From: Acidobacteriaceae bacterium
GTDB lineage: Bacteria; Acidobacteriota; Terriglobia; Terriglobales; Acidobacteriaceae
Assembly (NCBI GenBank): GCA_030838305.1
Contig: JAUTWY010000455.1
Location: 1 to 36,044, forward strand
Direction: 5' to 3'
Length of the DNA: 36,044 nucleotides
Below are positions 16,830 to 25,345 of the stretch, one piece after another. A program made the position numbers and the translations under genes. How positions within the stretch are numbered: position 1 is the stretch's first letter; each line of letters starts with the position of its first letter. The notes under the pieces are model-generated. The model was not told the DNA's origin. It searched no databases and was given only the letters and a program-made list of their open reading frames with translations.

Positions 16830-17309
16830 ATGGCTGACTTCACACTGCGCGTGAACGGTAACGAAAAGAAAGTGAGCGTCTCGCCGGAGACTCCACTGCT
16901 CTGGGTGCTGCGGGACACCATGGAACTCACCGGAACCAAATTCGGTTGTGGCGCCGGATTCTGCGGCGCCTGCACCGTGCACGCGGAGGGCGAGGCGATA
17001 CGGTCGTGCTCGACCCCGATCTCGCAGGTTGCGGGGAAAAACGTCACGACCATTGAAGGCCTGGGCGCCAACGGGCTGCATGTGTTGCAGCAGGCCTGGA
17101 TTGCCGAAGAAGTTCCGCAATGCGGTTACTGCCAGACGGGACAAATTATGACGGCGGCGGCGCTGTTGGCAAAGACTCCGAAGCCAAGCGACGAACAGAT
17201 CACGCGGGCAATGAATGGAAACCTGTGCCGCTGCGGAACGTACGAGAGAATACGCAAGGCGATTCATCGGGCATCAGAATCAGCGGCGGCTCCGGGAGGT
17301 GCGCGATGA
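16830..17309 (+). CDS. 2Fe-2S subunit of a molybdenum hydroxylase (isoquinoline 1-oxidoreductase alpha-like)
   Basis: The 159-residue protein carries both [2Fe-2S] clusters of the xanthine-oxidase family small subunit. The plant-ferredoxin-type cluster has CGAGFCGAC plus a following Cys in IRSCSTP. The second, helical cluster has CGYCQTGQ and GNLCRCGTY. It passes electrons from the molybdenum site of the large subunit encoded next. The ATG at 16830 (MADFTLRVNG) matches the family N-terminus; longer frames are non-homologous. The stop overlaps the start of the large-subunit gene (ATGA). It has no export signal itself and probably rides on the Tat signal of its partner. Confidence 0.93.
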   Translation: MADFTLRVNGNEKKVSVSPETPLLWVLRDTMELTGTKFGCGAGFCGACTVHAEGEAIRSCSTPISQVAGKNVTTIEGLGANGLHVLQQAWIAEEVPQCGYCQTGQIMTAAALLAKTPKPSDEQITRAMNGNLCRCGTYERIRKAIHRASESAAAPGGAR

Positions 17310-19423
17310 GCCCGCTGAGCCGGCGGGAATTCGTTGCCGCAGGAGTAGCCGCGGGAGCAGGACTTGTGGTGGGTTTCTACCTGCCGCATGGAGGGCGGGC
17401 GAACCACGAAGCATTCTCACCTAACGCATATCTGCGGATTACGCCGGATAACAAGGTCACGATCGTTGTGGCGCGTTCCGAGATGGGGCAAGGTGTCCGC
17501 ACAGCGCTACCCATGATTCTGGCGGAAGAATTGGAAGCAGACTGGAAGCAGATCGAGATCGAGCAGGCTGGAGCGAGCACACTCTACGGGGATCAAACCA
17601 CAGGCGGCAGCGCGAGTGTGCGGACAGCCTGGGATCCCATGCGAAAGGCGGGCGCAGCGGCGAGGGAGATGCTGATTTCGGCGGCGGCGCTGACCTGGGG
17701 CGTGCCGCGATCCTCATGCAGCGCGCAGGGCGGAAGCATCCTTCATACGGCGTCCAACCGGAGATTGAGCTACGGGGAGTTGGCCGGGAAGGCCTCCACA
17801 TTGCCTATTCCGAGCGATGTGACCTTGAAGCAGGCGAAGGATTATAAGATTGTTGGACAGCGCCTGGCCCGTGTGGATACGCCTGCGAAGGTAAAGGGCG
17901 AAGCTGGGTTCGGCATCGACTTCCGGATGCCGGGGATGAAATACGCGGTTCTGTCGCGGTGTCCCACCATCGGCGGGAAGGTCGTAAGCTTCGACGATAA
18001 GGAATCGAAGAAGAATTCCGGAGTGAGTTACGTAGGCAAGATCAGCGATGCAGCGGTGGCCGTGGCCGCGGACAGCGTTTGGGGCGCGATGGAAGGGCGG
18101 CGCGTGCTTACCGTGAATTGGGATGACGGGCCGAACAAAGACTTGAATACTGCGGCGGTCACGGAGTTATTGAAGCAGACCGCGGCAAAAAAGGGCGCGA
18201 CTTTGTATTCGGTGGGCGATGTGACGAAGGCGAAGGGGCGGAGAATTACAGCGGAATATCAGCTGCCATTCATGGCGCATGCCCCGATGGAGCCGGGAAA
18301 CTGTACCGCGAATTATTCCGCAACCGGATGCGAGTTATGGGCTCCCACGCAAGTTCCGCAGGATTGCCGCGACGCGGTGGCGCAAGCCGTCGGTCTGGAT
18401 TCAGACCAAGTCAAGGTGAATGTCACACTGATGGGTGGAGGTTTCGGGCGGCGGCTGGAGCACGACTACGCGGTGGAAGCGGCCCTGGTGTCGAAGGCGA
18501 TTGGCGGTCCGGTGAAAGTGATTTGGACTCGCGAAGATGACATGCGCTTTTCAACCTACAGGCCGGCGAGCCTGCATCAGCTGAGCGCGGTTCTGGATGG
18601 TGCAGGTTGGCCGGTGGCGTTTACGCATCGCATCATCGCACCTTCAATCAGCGGGCAAAAAGGGCAACCCGTGCCGGGTGGAGTGGATCCCGATCTGCCA
18701 GATGAAGCGGCTCTTGTGTACGGGATGGATAATGTGTCGATTGAGAGCGTGATCGCGGAAACGCCGGTGCCGCTAGGGTGGATGCGGTCCGTTTACGCGC
18801 TGCAGGTGGGATTTGCCAGCGAGAGTTTCATTGATGAACTGGCTGCGGCGGCAGGAAAAGATCCGCTGGAATATCGCCTGCACCTGCTTTCGAAGGATCA
18901 GGACATCCAGTACTTCACGACGACATGGCACACCGCCCGTATGCGTGGGGTCCTGCAACTGGCGGCGGAAAAGGCAGGGTGGAAGCATCCTTTGCCTGCG
19001 GGACGCTTTCGCGGGATTGCGTGCTTTGCATGTTTTTCTTCCTACATGGCTGAGGTAGTCGAGATCAGCATGGAGAACGGAACCCCGCGTGTGCATCGCG
19101 TGGTAGCGGTGGTCGATTGCGGACAAGTCGTGAATCCCAGCATCCTGGAGCAGCAAATTCCGGGTGGCATCGTCTATGCGCTGTCGAATGCCCTCAGGGC
19201 GAAGATCACCATCGAGAAGGGACGCGTAGTCCAGGGAAATTTTGACGACTACGCGCCGCTGCGCATGGAAGAAGTTCCGGCGGTGGAAGTCCATGCAGTG
19301 CCGAGTACGGAAGTGCCTACGGGGATTGGAGAGCCTTCCGTTCCCCCGCTGGCGCCCGCGCTGTGCAACGCGATCCATGCGGCGACGAAGAAAAGGATTC
19401 GGGCACTGCCCATTTTGAGTTAA
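17306..19423 (+). CDS. Molybdopterin-binding large subunit (isoquinoline 1-oxidoreductase beta-like), Tat-exported
   Basis: The 705-residue protein starts with a twin-arginine signal (SRREFVAAG followed by a hydrophobic stretch). The body is the aldehyde oxidase/xanthine dehydrogenase molybdopterin-binding region: VVARSEMGQGVRTALPMIL, the GGGFGRRLEHDYAVEA cofactor loop, and the catalytic Glu in GIGEPSVPPLAPAL close to the C-terminus. It probably oxidises an aldehyde or N-heterocycle in the periplasm; the substrate is not deducible. GGAGG lies about 6 nt before the ATG, and the gene is translationally coupled to the 2Fe-2S subunit. No cytochrome c subunit or cofactor-insertion chaperone (XdhC-like) is adjacent. 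Confidence 0.93.
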   Translation: MSPLSRREFVAAGVAAGAGLVVGFYLPHGGRANHEAFSPNAYLRITPDNKVTIVVARSEMGQGVRTALPMILAEELEADWKQIEIEQAGASTLYGDQTTGGSASVRTAWDPMRKAGAAAREMLISAAALTWGVPRSSCSAQGGSILHTASNRRLSYGELAGKASTLPIPSDVTLKQAKDYKIVGQRLARVDTPAKVKGEAGFGIDFRMPGMKYAVLSRCPTIGGKVVSFDDKESKKNSGVSYVGKISDAAVAVAADSVWGAMEGRRVLTVNWDDGPNKDLNTAAVTELLKQTAAKKGATLYSVGDVTKAKGRRITAEYQLPFMAHAPMEPGNCTANYSATGCELWAPTQVPQDCRDAVAQAVGLDSDQVKVNVTLMGGGFGRRLEHDYAVEAALVSKAIGGPVKVIWTREDDMRFSTYRPASLHQLSAVLDGAGWPVAFTHRIIAPSISGQKGQPVPGGVDPDLPDEAALVYGMDNVSIESVIAETPVPLGWMRSVYALQVGFASESFIDELAAAAGKDPLEYRLHLLSKDQDIQYFTTTWHTARMRGVLQLAAEKAGWKHPLPAGRFRGIACFACFSSYMAEVVEISMENGTPRVHRVVAVVDCGQVVNPSILEQQIPGGIVYALSNALRAKITIEKGRVVQGNFDDYAPLRMEEVPAVEVHAVPSTEVPTGIGEPSVPPLAPALCNAIHAATKKRIRALPILS

Positions 19424-19427
19424 GAGC

Positions 19428-20606
19428 ATGAAATGTCTGTGGATCATGCGGTGCACCGCACTGGCTACCCTGGCCGCGCTAACCACGTGTCTTCCGCTGG
19501 CTCAATCCACGGCGGCCCGTTCTGTACAGCCAGTCTCTTCCGTTCCATCTTCGCGGCTCGCGCACCTGCGGCGTGGAATCAACGCGAGCGAGTGGTTTGC
19601 GCAAGTCTATGACAAGCTCGGATACTCCAAAGAACACTTCCAAAGCTGGACCACCGCGGATGACATTGCACTGATCCAATCGATGGGCTTCGATCACGTG
19701 CGCCTGAGCGTGGATCCTGAACCCATGGTGTTACACCACCCGCCCGATGAGCTTCCCGCGGAATACATCGGCTATCTCGACACCGCCATAAAGATGGTCT
19801 TAGATCGCGGGCTGGCGGTGGTGATCGATCTGCATCCTAATAGCGAGTTCAAAGCACGGCTGGCGAAAGATGACAGCTTTGTGCAGGAGTTGAGTGACTT
19901 CTGGAGGGCGCTGGCGCGGCACTATTCCACTTGGGATGCGGACCGCGTCTTCTTCGAGATTCTGAACGAGCCAGAGTTCACCGATCGTTACCGCTGGTAC
20001 GGCGTGCAGTCGAAAGTGGCGGCGGCGATCCGTGAAGGCGCGCCGCAACACACGATGATCGCGGCAGGAGCTCGTTGGTCGAACGATGACGAACTGGTGT
20101 TTCTCGAGCCTCTGCGCGATCCCAATGTGATTTACAACTTTCATTTCTACGATCCGCACATCTTCACACACCAGGGTGCGACGTGGGGAGTGTACTTCTG
20201 GCATTGGGTGAAAGGCCTGGATTATCCGTCGTCGCCAGAATCGGCGGCGAGAGTGGCGGCTGACGTACCGGATGCGATTGACCGTCTAGCAGTGATGCGA
20301 TACGGGCTGGACCATTGGGATGCTGCGCGGGTTAACGCTGAGATTGCGCAGGTGGCGGACTGGGCCCGGCGCCGAGCGGTCCCGGTAGTTTGCAACGAGT
20401 TCGGTGTCTATCGCTATTATGCGAAACCAAAAGACCGTGAGGCATGGATTCATGACGTGCGAACCGCTTTGGAAGAGCATGGCATAGGTTGGACGATGTG
20501 GGACTATTCGGGCAGTTTCGGCGTGGTTACAAAAAAGGATGGGCGCACGGTCGCAGATAAAAGCACCCTGTGGGCATTAGGGCTGAATCCAAAGACCGGG
20601 AAATGA
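19428..20606 (+). CDS. Secreted glycoside hydrolase family 5 (endoglucanase-like)
   Basis: The protein has an N-terminal signal peptide (MKCLWIMRCTALATLAALTT) and one (beta/alpha)8 GH5 domain. Characteristic stretches are RRGINASEWF, DHVRLSVDPEPM, VVIDLHP, FEILNEPEF with the acid/base Glu181, YNFHFYDPHIFTHQG, VCNEFGVYR with the nucleophile Glu324, and WTMWDYSGSFGV. It likely cleaves beta-1,4-glucan or a related beta-glycan outside the cytoplasm, consistent with a soil saprophyte. It starts 4 nt after the molybdenum hydroxylase stop, so co-transcription is likely although no functional link is evident. Confidence 0.9.
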   Translation: MKCLWIMRCTALATLAALTTCLPLAQSTAARSVQPVSSVPSSRLAHLRRGINASEWFAQVYDKLGYSKEHFQSWTTADDIALIQSMGFDHVRLSVDPEPMVLHHPPDELPAEYIGYLDTAIKMVLDRGLAVVIDLHPNSEFKARLAKDDSFVQELSDFWRALARHYSTWDADRVFFEILNEPEFTDRYRWYGVQSKVAAAIREGAPQHTMIAAGARWSNDDELVFLEPLRDPNVIYNFHFYDPHIFTHQGATWGVYFWHWVKGLDYPSSPESAARVAADVPDAIDRLAVMRYGLDHWDAARVNAEIAQVADWARRRAVPVVCNEFGVYRYYAKPKDREAWIHDVRTALEEHGIGWTMWDYSGSFGVVTKKDGRTVADKSTLWALGLNPKTGK

Positions 20607-20620
20607 CCGGCGGCTCCGCC

Positions 20621-20650
20621 TTGACACTGCTTTCTTTCAACCTTTATCCT
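20621..20650 (+). promoter_or_regulatory. Promoter of the DUF177-rpmF-plsX-fabD cluster
   Basis: Consensus -35 TTGACA at 20621-20626 and TATCCT at 20645-20650 have an 18-bp spacer. Predicted transcription begins near 20657, about 80 nt before the DUF177 start codon. Confidence 0.5.
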
Positions 20651-20736
20651 TGAAATTGCTCCTTGCGGTACTTGCGCCTTCTTGGCGTGCTTCCGCGGGC
20701 CTGGGGCGGCAACTGGACGGCGGCGCGGAGGTTCCC

Positions 20737-21288
20737 ATGTTCTTCGAGATCAAACATTTACAACTTCATCCCGTGGAGTTTGCGGAGAAGTTCGAGCCGG
20801 GCACAATCGACTTGGGAGCCGATTATCGCCAGGTCACGCCGATCGAAAGCAGCGGCCGTGCCGACTTGGTCGAAGAGCATCACGGCAAGCACAAGATTAT
20901 CCAAGACATACGCGTTAGGGGTCGGCTGGCGACCAGCCTGGAGACATACTGCGCGCGCTGTTTGGAACCTCTCACCCAGGATGTAAAGCGCGAGTTTGAT
21001 CTTTTGTATCGTCCTCAGGGATCCGACGCCGGGCGCGATGAAATGTCTGTGACCGACGCCGAGGCCGAGATCAGCTATTATGTGGGCGAGGGTCTTTTGC
21101 TGGACGATGTGGTGCGCGAGCAAGTGCTGCTGGCCGTCCCGCTGAAGGTTACGTGCCGCGAGGATTGCAAGGGCTTGTGCCCACACTGCGGCAAGAATTT
21201 GAACCAGGAACAGTGTTCGTGCGCGGTCACGCTGGAAGAACCGCGGTGGGCGGCGCTAAAAGAGATTCGCGACAAGCTGGCGCATTAG
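20737..21288 (+). CDS. DUF177/YceD-family protein
   Basis: The 183-residue protein belongs to the DUF177 family that almost always precedes rpmF. Members are linked to 23S rRNA and large-subunit biogenesis. It shows the family segment VRGRLATSLETYCARCLEPL and a C-terminal Cys-rich stretch (CREDCKGLCPHCGKNLNQ followed by CSC) that could bind zinc. The ATG at 20737 is chosen because GGAGG lies 6 nt upstream and MFFEIKHLQLHP fits the domain start. It leads the classical yceD-rpmF-plsX-fab cluster. Confidence 0.9.
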   Translation: MFFEIKHLQLHPVEFAEKFEPGTIDLGADYRQVTPIESSGRADLVEEHHGKHKIIQDIRVRGRLATSLETYCARCLEPLTQDVKREFDLLYRPQGSDAGRDEMSVTDAEAEISYYVGEGLLLDDVVREQVLLAVPLKVTCREDCKGLCPHCGKNLNQEQCSCAVTLEEPRWAALKEIRDKLAH

Positions 21289-21350
21289 CAAAATTCAGAG
21301 ATTAACAGCAAGCGAGGCCGAAGAGCCTTGGCGAGAGGAATTTTCATACT

Positions 21351-21536
21351 ATGCCGAATCCGAAACGACGACATTCCCAGAAGCGCACCTCGACCCGGCG
21401 GGCGCATGATGCGCTGACCAGCCACTCGCTCTCCGAGTGTCCCAACTGCCACGAGAAGAAGATGCCGCATCGCGCCTGCGCCAAGTGCGGCTACTACAAG
21501 GGCCGCGAAGTTCTGGAAGTAAAGGAAGTCGGCTAA
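21351..21536 (+). CDS. rpmF: 50S ribosomal protein L32
   Basis: The 61-residue protein begins PNPKRRHSQKRTSTRRAHDA, a typical L32 N-terminus. It carries the Cys zinc site CPNC...CAKCGYY, so it is the zinc-binding (C+) form. It is a structural protein of the large ribosomal subunit, positioned between DUF177 and plsX as in many bacteria. A GAGAGGAA purine run about 10 nt upstream may serve as the ribosome site. Confidence 0.97.
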   Translation: MPNPKRRHSQKRTSTRRAHDALTSHSLSECPNCHEKKMPHRACAKCGYYKGREVLEVKEVG

Positions 21537-21548
21537 TTTCCTGCCACC

Positions 21549-22628
21549 ATGCCTAGCGTGATCGCGCTGGATGCGATGGGTTCGGACCGGGCTCCCAAGC
21601 CTGAAATCGAAGGCGCAATTCATGCTGCGCGCAACTATGACGTGCGCGTGTTGCTGGTCGGCCCGGAAGATACGATCAAGGCCGAGTTGGAACGCCATCC
21701 TGCGGCCTCGCGGCTGCCGATCGAGATCGTCCACGCCAGTCAAGTCATCACCATGGAAGATAAAGCGGTGCAGGCGGTCCGCTCCAAGCGCGACTCTTCC
21801 ATGCGGGTGGGACTGCGTATGGTTCGTGAGGGCCGTGCGGCGGGCTTTGTTACAGCCGGCAATACCGGCGCGGCCATGGCCTCTGCAAAGATGGTGCTGG
21901 GAGCTTTGCACGGCGTGGACCGTCCCGCACTGGCGGCGGTATTTCCTACGGCTCTGGGGACCGCGGCGATTTTGCTCGACGTCGGAGCGAATGTGGATTG
22001 CAAGCCGCACAACCTCGAACAGTTTGCGGTGATGGGCGAAATTTATTTTCGGTCCATGTTTGGCGGCAGGTTTGAGAACAAAGCGTTCGCCCGATCGATG
22101 TCCGGGCGCCGGCCCCGGGTGGGATTGCTTTCGATTGGCGAAGAAGAAACCAAGGGAAACGAGCTGACGCGCGAATCGTTTCAGTTATTGAAGCGGCTGC
22201 CCTTGAACTTCGTCGGTAACGTGGAAGGCCGGGATCTGTTCAATGGCAACGTCGACGTGATTGTGGCCGACGGTTTCGTCGGCAATGTCGCGCTCAAAGT
22301 GTCAGAAGGCGTGGCGAATCTGGTCCGCACGGTCCTGAAAGAATCGCTGAAGGCAACGATTTCGCGGCAAGTCGGATACATGCTTTCGCGCAGCGCGTTT
22401 TCGGATTTCAAAAAACGCATCGATCATACCGAATACGGTGGCGCCCCACTGCTGGGAGTGAAAGGTGTGTGCATCATCACGCACGGTTCGTCCAACGCAA
22501 ATGCGATCAAGAATGCTGTGCGCGTGGCTGCGGAGTTTTCGCAGCGCCGTATCAACGAATCGATCGAGCAGGGATTGGCCGCGCTTCGTCCCGCACCCGC
22601 CGAACCGGAACCTGCGCCGGCGCGCTGA
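21549..22628 (+). CDS. plsX: Phosphate acyltransferase PlsX
   Basis: The 359-residue protein converts acyl-ACP to acyl-phosphate, the acyl donor for the first step of phospholipid synthesis by PlsY. Family signatures include IALDAMGSDRAPKPEIEGA, SMRVGLRMVREGRA, FVTAGNTGAAMASAKMVLG, DVGANVDCKPHNLEQFA, and DGFVGNVALKVSEG with the later YGGAPLLGVKG. It starts 12 nt after rpmF and is followed by fabD. The C-terminal 15 residues are Pro/Ala-rich and probably flexible. Confidence 0.97.
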   Translation: MPSVIALDAMGSDRAPKPEIEGAIHAARNYDVRVLLVGPEDTIKAELERHPAASRLPIEIVHASQVITMEDKAVQAVRSKRDSSMRVGLRMVREGRAAGFVTAGNTGAAMASAKMVLGALHGVDRPALAAVFPTALGTAAILLDVGANVDCKPHNLEQFAVMGEIYFRSMFGGRFENKAFARSMSGRRPRVGLLSIGEEETKGNELTRESFQLLKRLPLNFVGNVEGRDLFNGNVDVIVADGFVGNVALKVSEGVANLVRTVLKESLKATISRQVGYMLSRSAFSDFKKRIDHTEYGGAPLLGVKGVCIITHGSSNANAIKNAVRVAAEFSQRRINESIEQGLAALRPAPAEPEPAPAR

Positions 22629-22702
22629 TTCCCGGCAAAATCAAAATCATGCACGAACTCAATCACTCTCCCAATCCTGCCAAGTCAACAGCCAGCGGAA
22701 CC

Positions 22703-23632
22703 ATGATCGCATTTATTTTTCCCGGCCAGGGCTCGCAGGCCGTTGGCATGGGCAAAGACCTCGCCGAGAAGTATCCCGTTGCGCGGCAGACATTTGAAGA
22801 AGCCGACGAGGCTCTGGGCTACAAATTGTCGCAGGTCTGTTTCGAGGGTCCGGAGGAGAAGTTGCGGCTGACCGAGGTTACACAGCCTGCGATTCTCACC
22901 GTATCCATCGCAGCGCTGAGGATTCTCGAGGCCCGCATGCCCAAACCGTGCTTTGTCGCGGGGCATAGTCTGGGCGAGTACTCCGCCCACGTCGCATCTG
23001 GCACCATGACGTTTGCGGATGCAGTACGCACCGTGCGCAATCGCGGCAAGTACATGCAGGAGGCAGTCCCCGTAGGTATGGGGAGCATGGCGGCCATCCT
23101 CGGGATGGGATTGGAGAAAGTAATTTCAGTTTGTCAGGACGCAGCGCAAGGCGAGGTCTGCTCGCCTGCCAATATCAATTCTGCGGAACAAATTGTTATC
23201 TCGGGCCATACGGGGGCTGTGGAACGCGGAGCCAAGCTGGCCGATGAGCGCGGCGCCAAGCGCGCCAAGTTGCTGCAGGTGAGCGCGCCTTTCCATTGTT
23301 CGCTGATGAAACCCGCACAGGACCGTCTTCAAGCAGATTTCAATAAGGTGAAGATGCGGAAGCCGGTGTATCCGGTGGCTTGCAATGTGGAAGCGGCGCT
23401 GATCACGGATGAACACAGGGCGCGCGAAACGCTTATCGCACAGGTAACGGGCGCGGTGAAATGGGATGCGTGCATGCGGTTGCTGATCGGCGAAGGCGCG
23501 CAGACCTTCGTGGAGATCGGTCCAGGAAAAGTTCTGTGCGGACTGATGCGCCAGATCGACCGCTCGAAAACCTGCCTCAACGTCGGCGACGAGGCGTCGC
23601 TCACAAAGACATTGGAGCAGTTTGGAAGCTAG
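22703..23632 (+). CDS. fabD: Malonyl-CoA:ACP transacylase
   Basis: The 309-residue enzyme loads malonate onto acyl carrier protein for fatty acid synthesis. FIFPGQGSQAVGMGKDL opens the protein, the catalytic Ser89 lies in GHSLGEYSA, and APFHCSLM holds the active-site His. Total length equals the usual FabD length when started at the ATG at 22703. An in-frame ATG at 22649 would add 18 non-conserved residues. It ends with a 4-bp tail-to-tail overlap with the next minus-strand gene. ACP and ketosynthase genes are not in the window. Confidence 0.96.
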   Translation: MIAFIFPGQGSQAVGMGKDLAEKYPVARQTFEEADEALGYKLSQVCFEGPEEKLRLTEVTQPAILTVSIAALRILEARMPKPCFVAGHSLGEYSAHVASGTMTFADAVRTVRNRGKYMQEAVPVGMGSMAAILGMGLEKVISVCQDAAQGEVCSPANINSAEQIVISGHTGAVERGAKLADERGAKRAKLLQVSAPFHCSLMKPAQDRLQADFNKVKMRKPVYPVACNVEAALITDEHRARETLIAQVTGAVKWDACMRLLIGEGAQTFVEIGPGKVLCGLMRQIDRSKTCLNVGDEASLTKTLEQFGS

Positions 23633-24087
23633 CGAAATTCCAGGCCGCAGGGCGGCGTGCTGATTGTCTTATCGCTCTTGTCGACGTACAACTGCGCGTG
23701 TTGCGCACGATCGTTCACGACCAGGTCGACGACCACCCCGGTTCCTCCCCCCGGGCAGTTACTGGTGCCGTAGATCTTGTAGCTCTTGACGATACCCCAC
23801 TGGCCGCCCGGCCCCCAGTCCTGCCGGAACTCATTGAACGGATACTGCGCATGATTCTGCGGGTGCTGCTTCCAATCGGGATCGTGATAGTAAATTCCGT
23901 AGGCCGTTTCGAATTCTTGCTTCTGCAGCGAAGAAAAGAATTTATCGGCGATATGCTTTTCCGGCCAGAAGCGGTTCCACCAGCCAACGATCGCCAGAAA
24001 CAGAATCAGAACGATTGCCGAAATAATGCGGCTTCTTTTCTGCCGCTCTTTTTCGGGATGGTATTCTTTCGCGTCCAGTAAAGTCAT
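23629..24087 (-). CDS. Small single-pass membrane protein of unknown function
   Basis: The 152-residue protein has a charged cytoplasmic N-terminus (KEYHPEKERQKRSR), one transmembrane helix (about 22-40, IISAIVLILFLAIVGWWN) and an extracytoplasmic domain of about 110 residues. That domain has conserved-looking aromatic stretches (FETAYGIYYHDPDWKQHP, YPFNEFRQDWG) and two Cys (NCPGGG, PPCGLEF) that could pair. I do not recognise a family. The start is placed at the ATG at 24087 because a good promoter ends 7 nt upstream; the frame also extends to 24108, but that would run through the promoter. Confidence 0.65.
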   Translation of the reverse strand: MTLLDAKEYHPEKERQKRSRIISAIVLILFLAIVGWWNRFWPEKHIADKFFSSLQKQEFETAYGIYYHDPDWKQHPQNHAQYPFNEFRQDWGPGGQWGIVKSYKIYGTSNCPGGGTGVVVDLVVNDRAQHAQLYVDKSDKTISTPPCGLEFR

Positions 24088-24094
24088 CTCATCT

Positions 24095-24122
24095 AGAATA
24101 ACGGACACGAGCGTTAAGTCAA
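24095..24122 (-). promoter_or_regulatory. Promoter giving a likely leaderless mRNA for the small membrane protein
   Basis: On the reverse strand TTGACT (24117-24122) and TATTCT (24095-24100) are separated by 16 bp. The -10 ends 7 nt before the ATG at 24087, so transcription should begin at or next to the start codon. Confidence 0.5.
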
Positions 24123-24232
24123 AAGTTCCAGGGTTGATTCACCGCCGAGCCTGCCGAGAAATCAACATGAAGCGTAGAACCGATGGATTTAGACTTCTCG
24201 GCGTCCTCTGCGATCTCGGCGGTTAACTTTCC

Positions 24233-25345
24233 CTACAGCGTTCGCTTAAACAGTGGAATCGCAATTCCGAGAGTAACGGCCGCAAAGATCGAAAGAAACA
24301 GCATGTCCCCCCACACCGCGGCGAGAGTCGTCTCTTTCAACAGCAGGCACTTAAAACCGTCGACCGCGAAGGTGAAGGGATCGACGCTGGCGATGGCTCG
24401 CAGCCATCGGGGAAAGGCCTGGATCGGATAGATGGCCCCGCTGGGAAAAAACAGCAGCGTATTCAGAATGCCGAACATGGCCCGCGGCACCAGCGGATCT
24501 TCGATGCGCACCATCAGCAGGAACATCATGGTATTGAAGGCCAGCGATGTCAGCACAATCATCACCAGCAGTCCAAACATCGTGACCGGATTGAAAATCG
24601 TGTTCACGCCGGAGATAAGCGCGCCGATCACGCATATGATGATGCCGGTCATCACTGCTTTGATCGCGCCCGCCAAGTTCAGTCCCAATACCAGTTCGAG
24701 TTTAGTAATCGGCGTGACCAGATAACCTTCGTGCACGCCGCGCGCCTTATCGTCGATGTAGAGCATGCCGCCGCCGATCATCACCGAGACAAACATCGCC
24801 AGAGTGAGCGAGCCGGGCAGCAAGTATTTCATATATTCGATATAGGGATAGAGTTCGACAATGTCCAGCGCGGTCTGCCGCAGAACTCGCGGCTCGATGG
24901 TGGGCTGGTTGAGAGCGTTGGTGAGGCTGGAGAGTTCCGCCTCCAGTGCGGAGCTCATAAAGTTGTCGCTGTTATCTACAACTAAGGCAATCTGCGGATG
25001 ATTTTCCTCGTAAACCCGCCGCGAAAACTGTGGGGGAATGATTACTGCGCCCTCGAGCTTGCCGTTGCGAACATCTTCCACAGCTTTTTTTTCATCGTCG
25101 TAGTACACCGGAACGAAAGTTCGGATGTTTGCGCGGACGGAGTCAAAAGCCTCGCGAATCTTCAGCGCCTGCGTGCCGCCATCCTGATCCACAATGGCGA
25201 CGCGGGCATCACGAATCTTTCCGCCGAACGCGTTTCCCAAAATGACGAGCTGCACCAGGGGAAAAATCATCGATGCCAGCATCAACGCCGGCGAGCGGAA
25301 AAACTTGCGCATCTCGCGCTCGACAATCGCCATGATGCGGTTCAT
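24233..25345 (-). CDS. ABC-2 type transporter permease
   Basis: The 370-residue integral membrane protein has the YbhS/YbhR-like layout. A first transmembrane helix lies near 20-40 (PALMLASMIFPLVQLVILG). A large extracytoplasmic domain spans about 40-175 (ARVAIVDQDGGTQALKIREA, LVVDNSDNFMSSALEAEL). Five further helices lie at about 178-365 (ending LFLSIFAAVTLGIAIPLFKR). It forms the membrane channel for the ATPase encoded just upstream (4-bp overlap). Only one permease gene is present, whereas the E. coli Ybh system has two, so a homodimer is implied. Confidence 0.92.
   Translation of the reverse strand: MNRIMAIVEREMRKFFRSPALMLASMIFPLVQLVILGNAFGGKIRDARVAIVDQDGGTQALKIREAFDSVRANIRTFVPVYYDDEKKAVEDVRNGKLEGAVIIPPQFSRRVYEENHPQIALVVDNSDNFMSSALEAELSSLTNALNQPTIEPRVLRQTALDIVELYPYIEYMKYLLPGSLTLAMFVSVMIGGGMLYIDDKARGVHEGYLVTPITKLELVLGLNLAGAIKAVMTGIIICVIGALISGVNTIFNPVTMFGLLVMIVLTSLAFNTMMFLLMVRIEDPLVPRAMFGILNTLLFFPSGAIYPIQAFPRWLRAIASVDPFTFAVDGFKCLLLKETTLAAVWGDMLFLSIFAAVTLGIAIPLFKRTL

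Noticed and set aside
18773..19486. 237-codon open frame on the minus strand
   Set aside because: Antisense to the molybdopterin-binding subunit; composition unlike neighbouring proteins.
20609..20620. GGCGG-CT-CCGCC hairpin after the GH5 gene as terminator
   Set aside because: Stem of 4-5 bp without a T-run; too weak, and it directly abuts the -35 of the next promoter.
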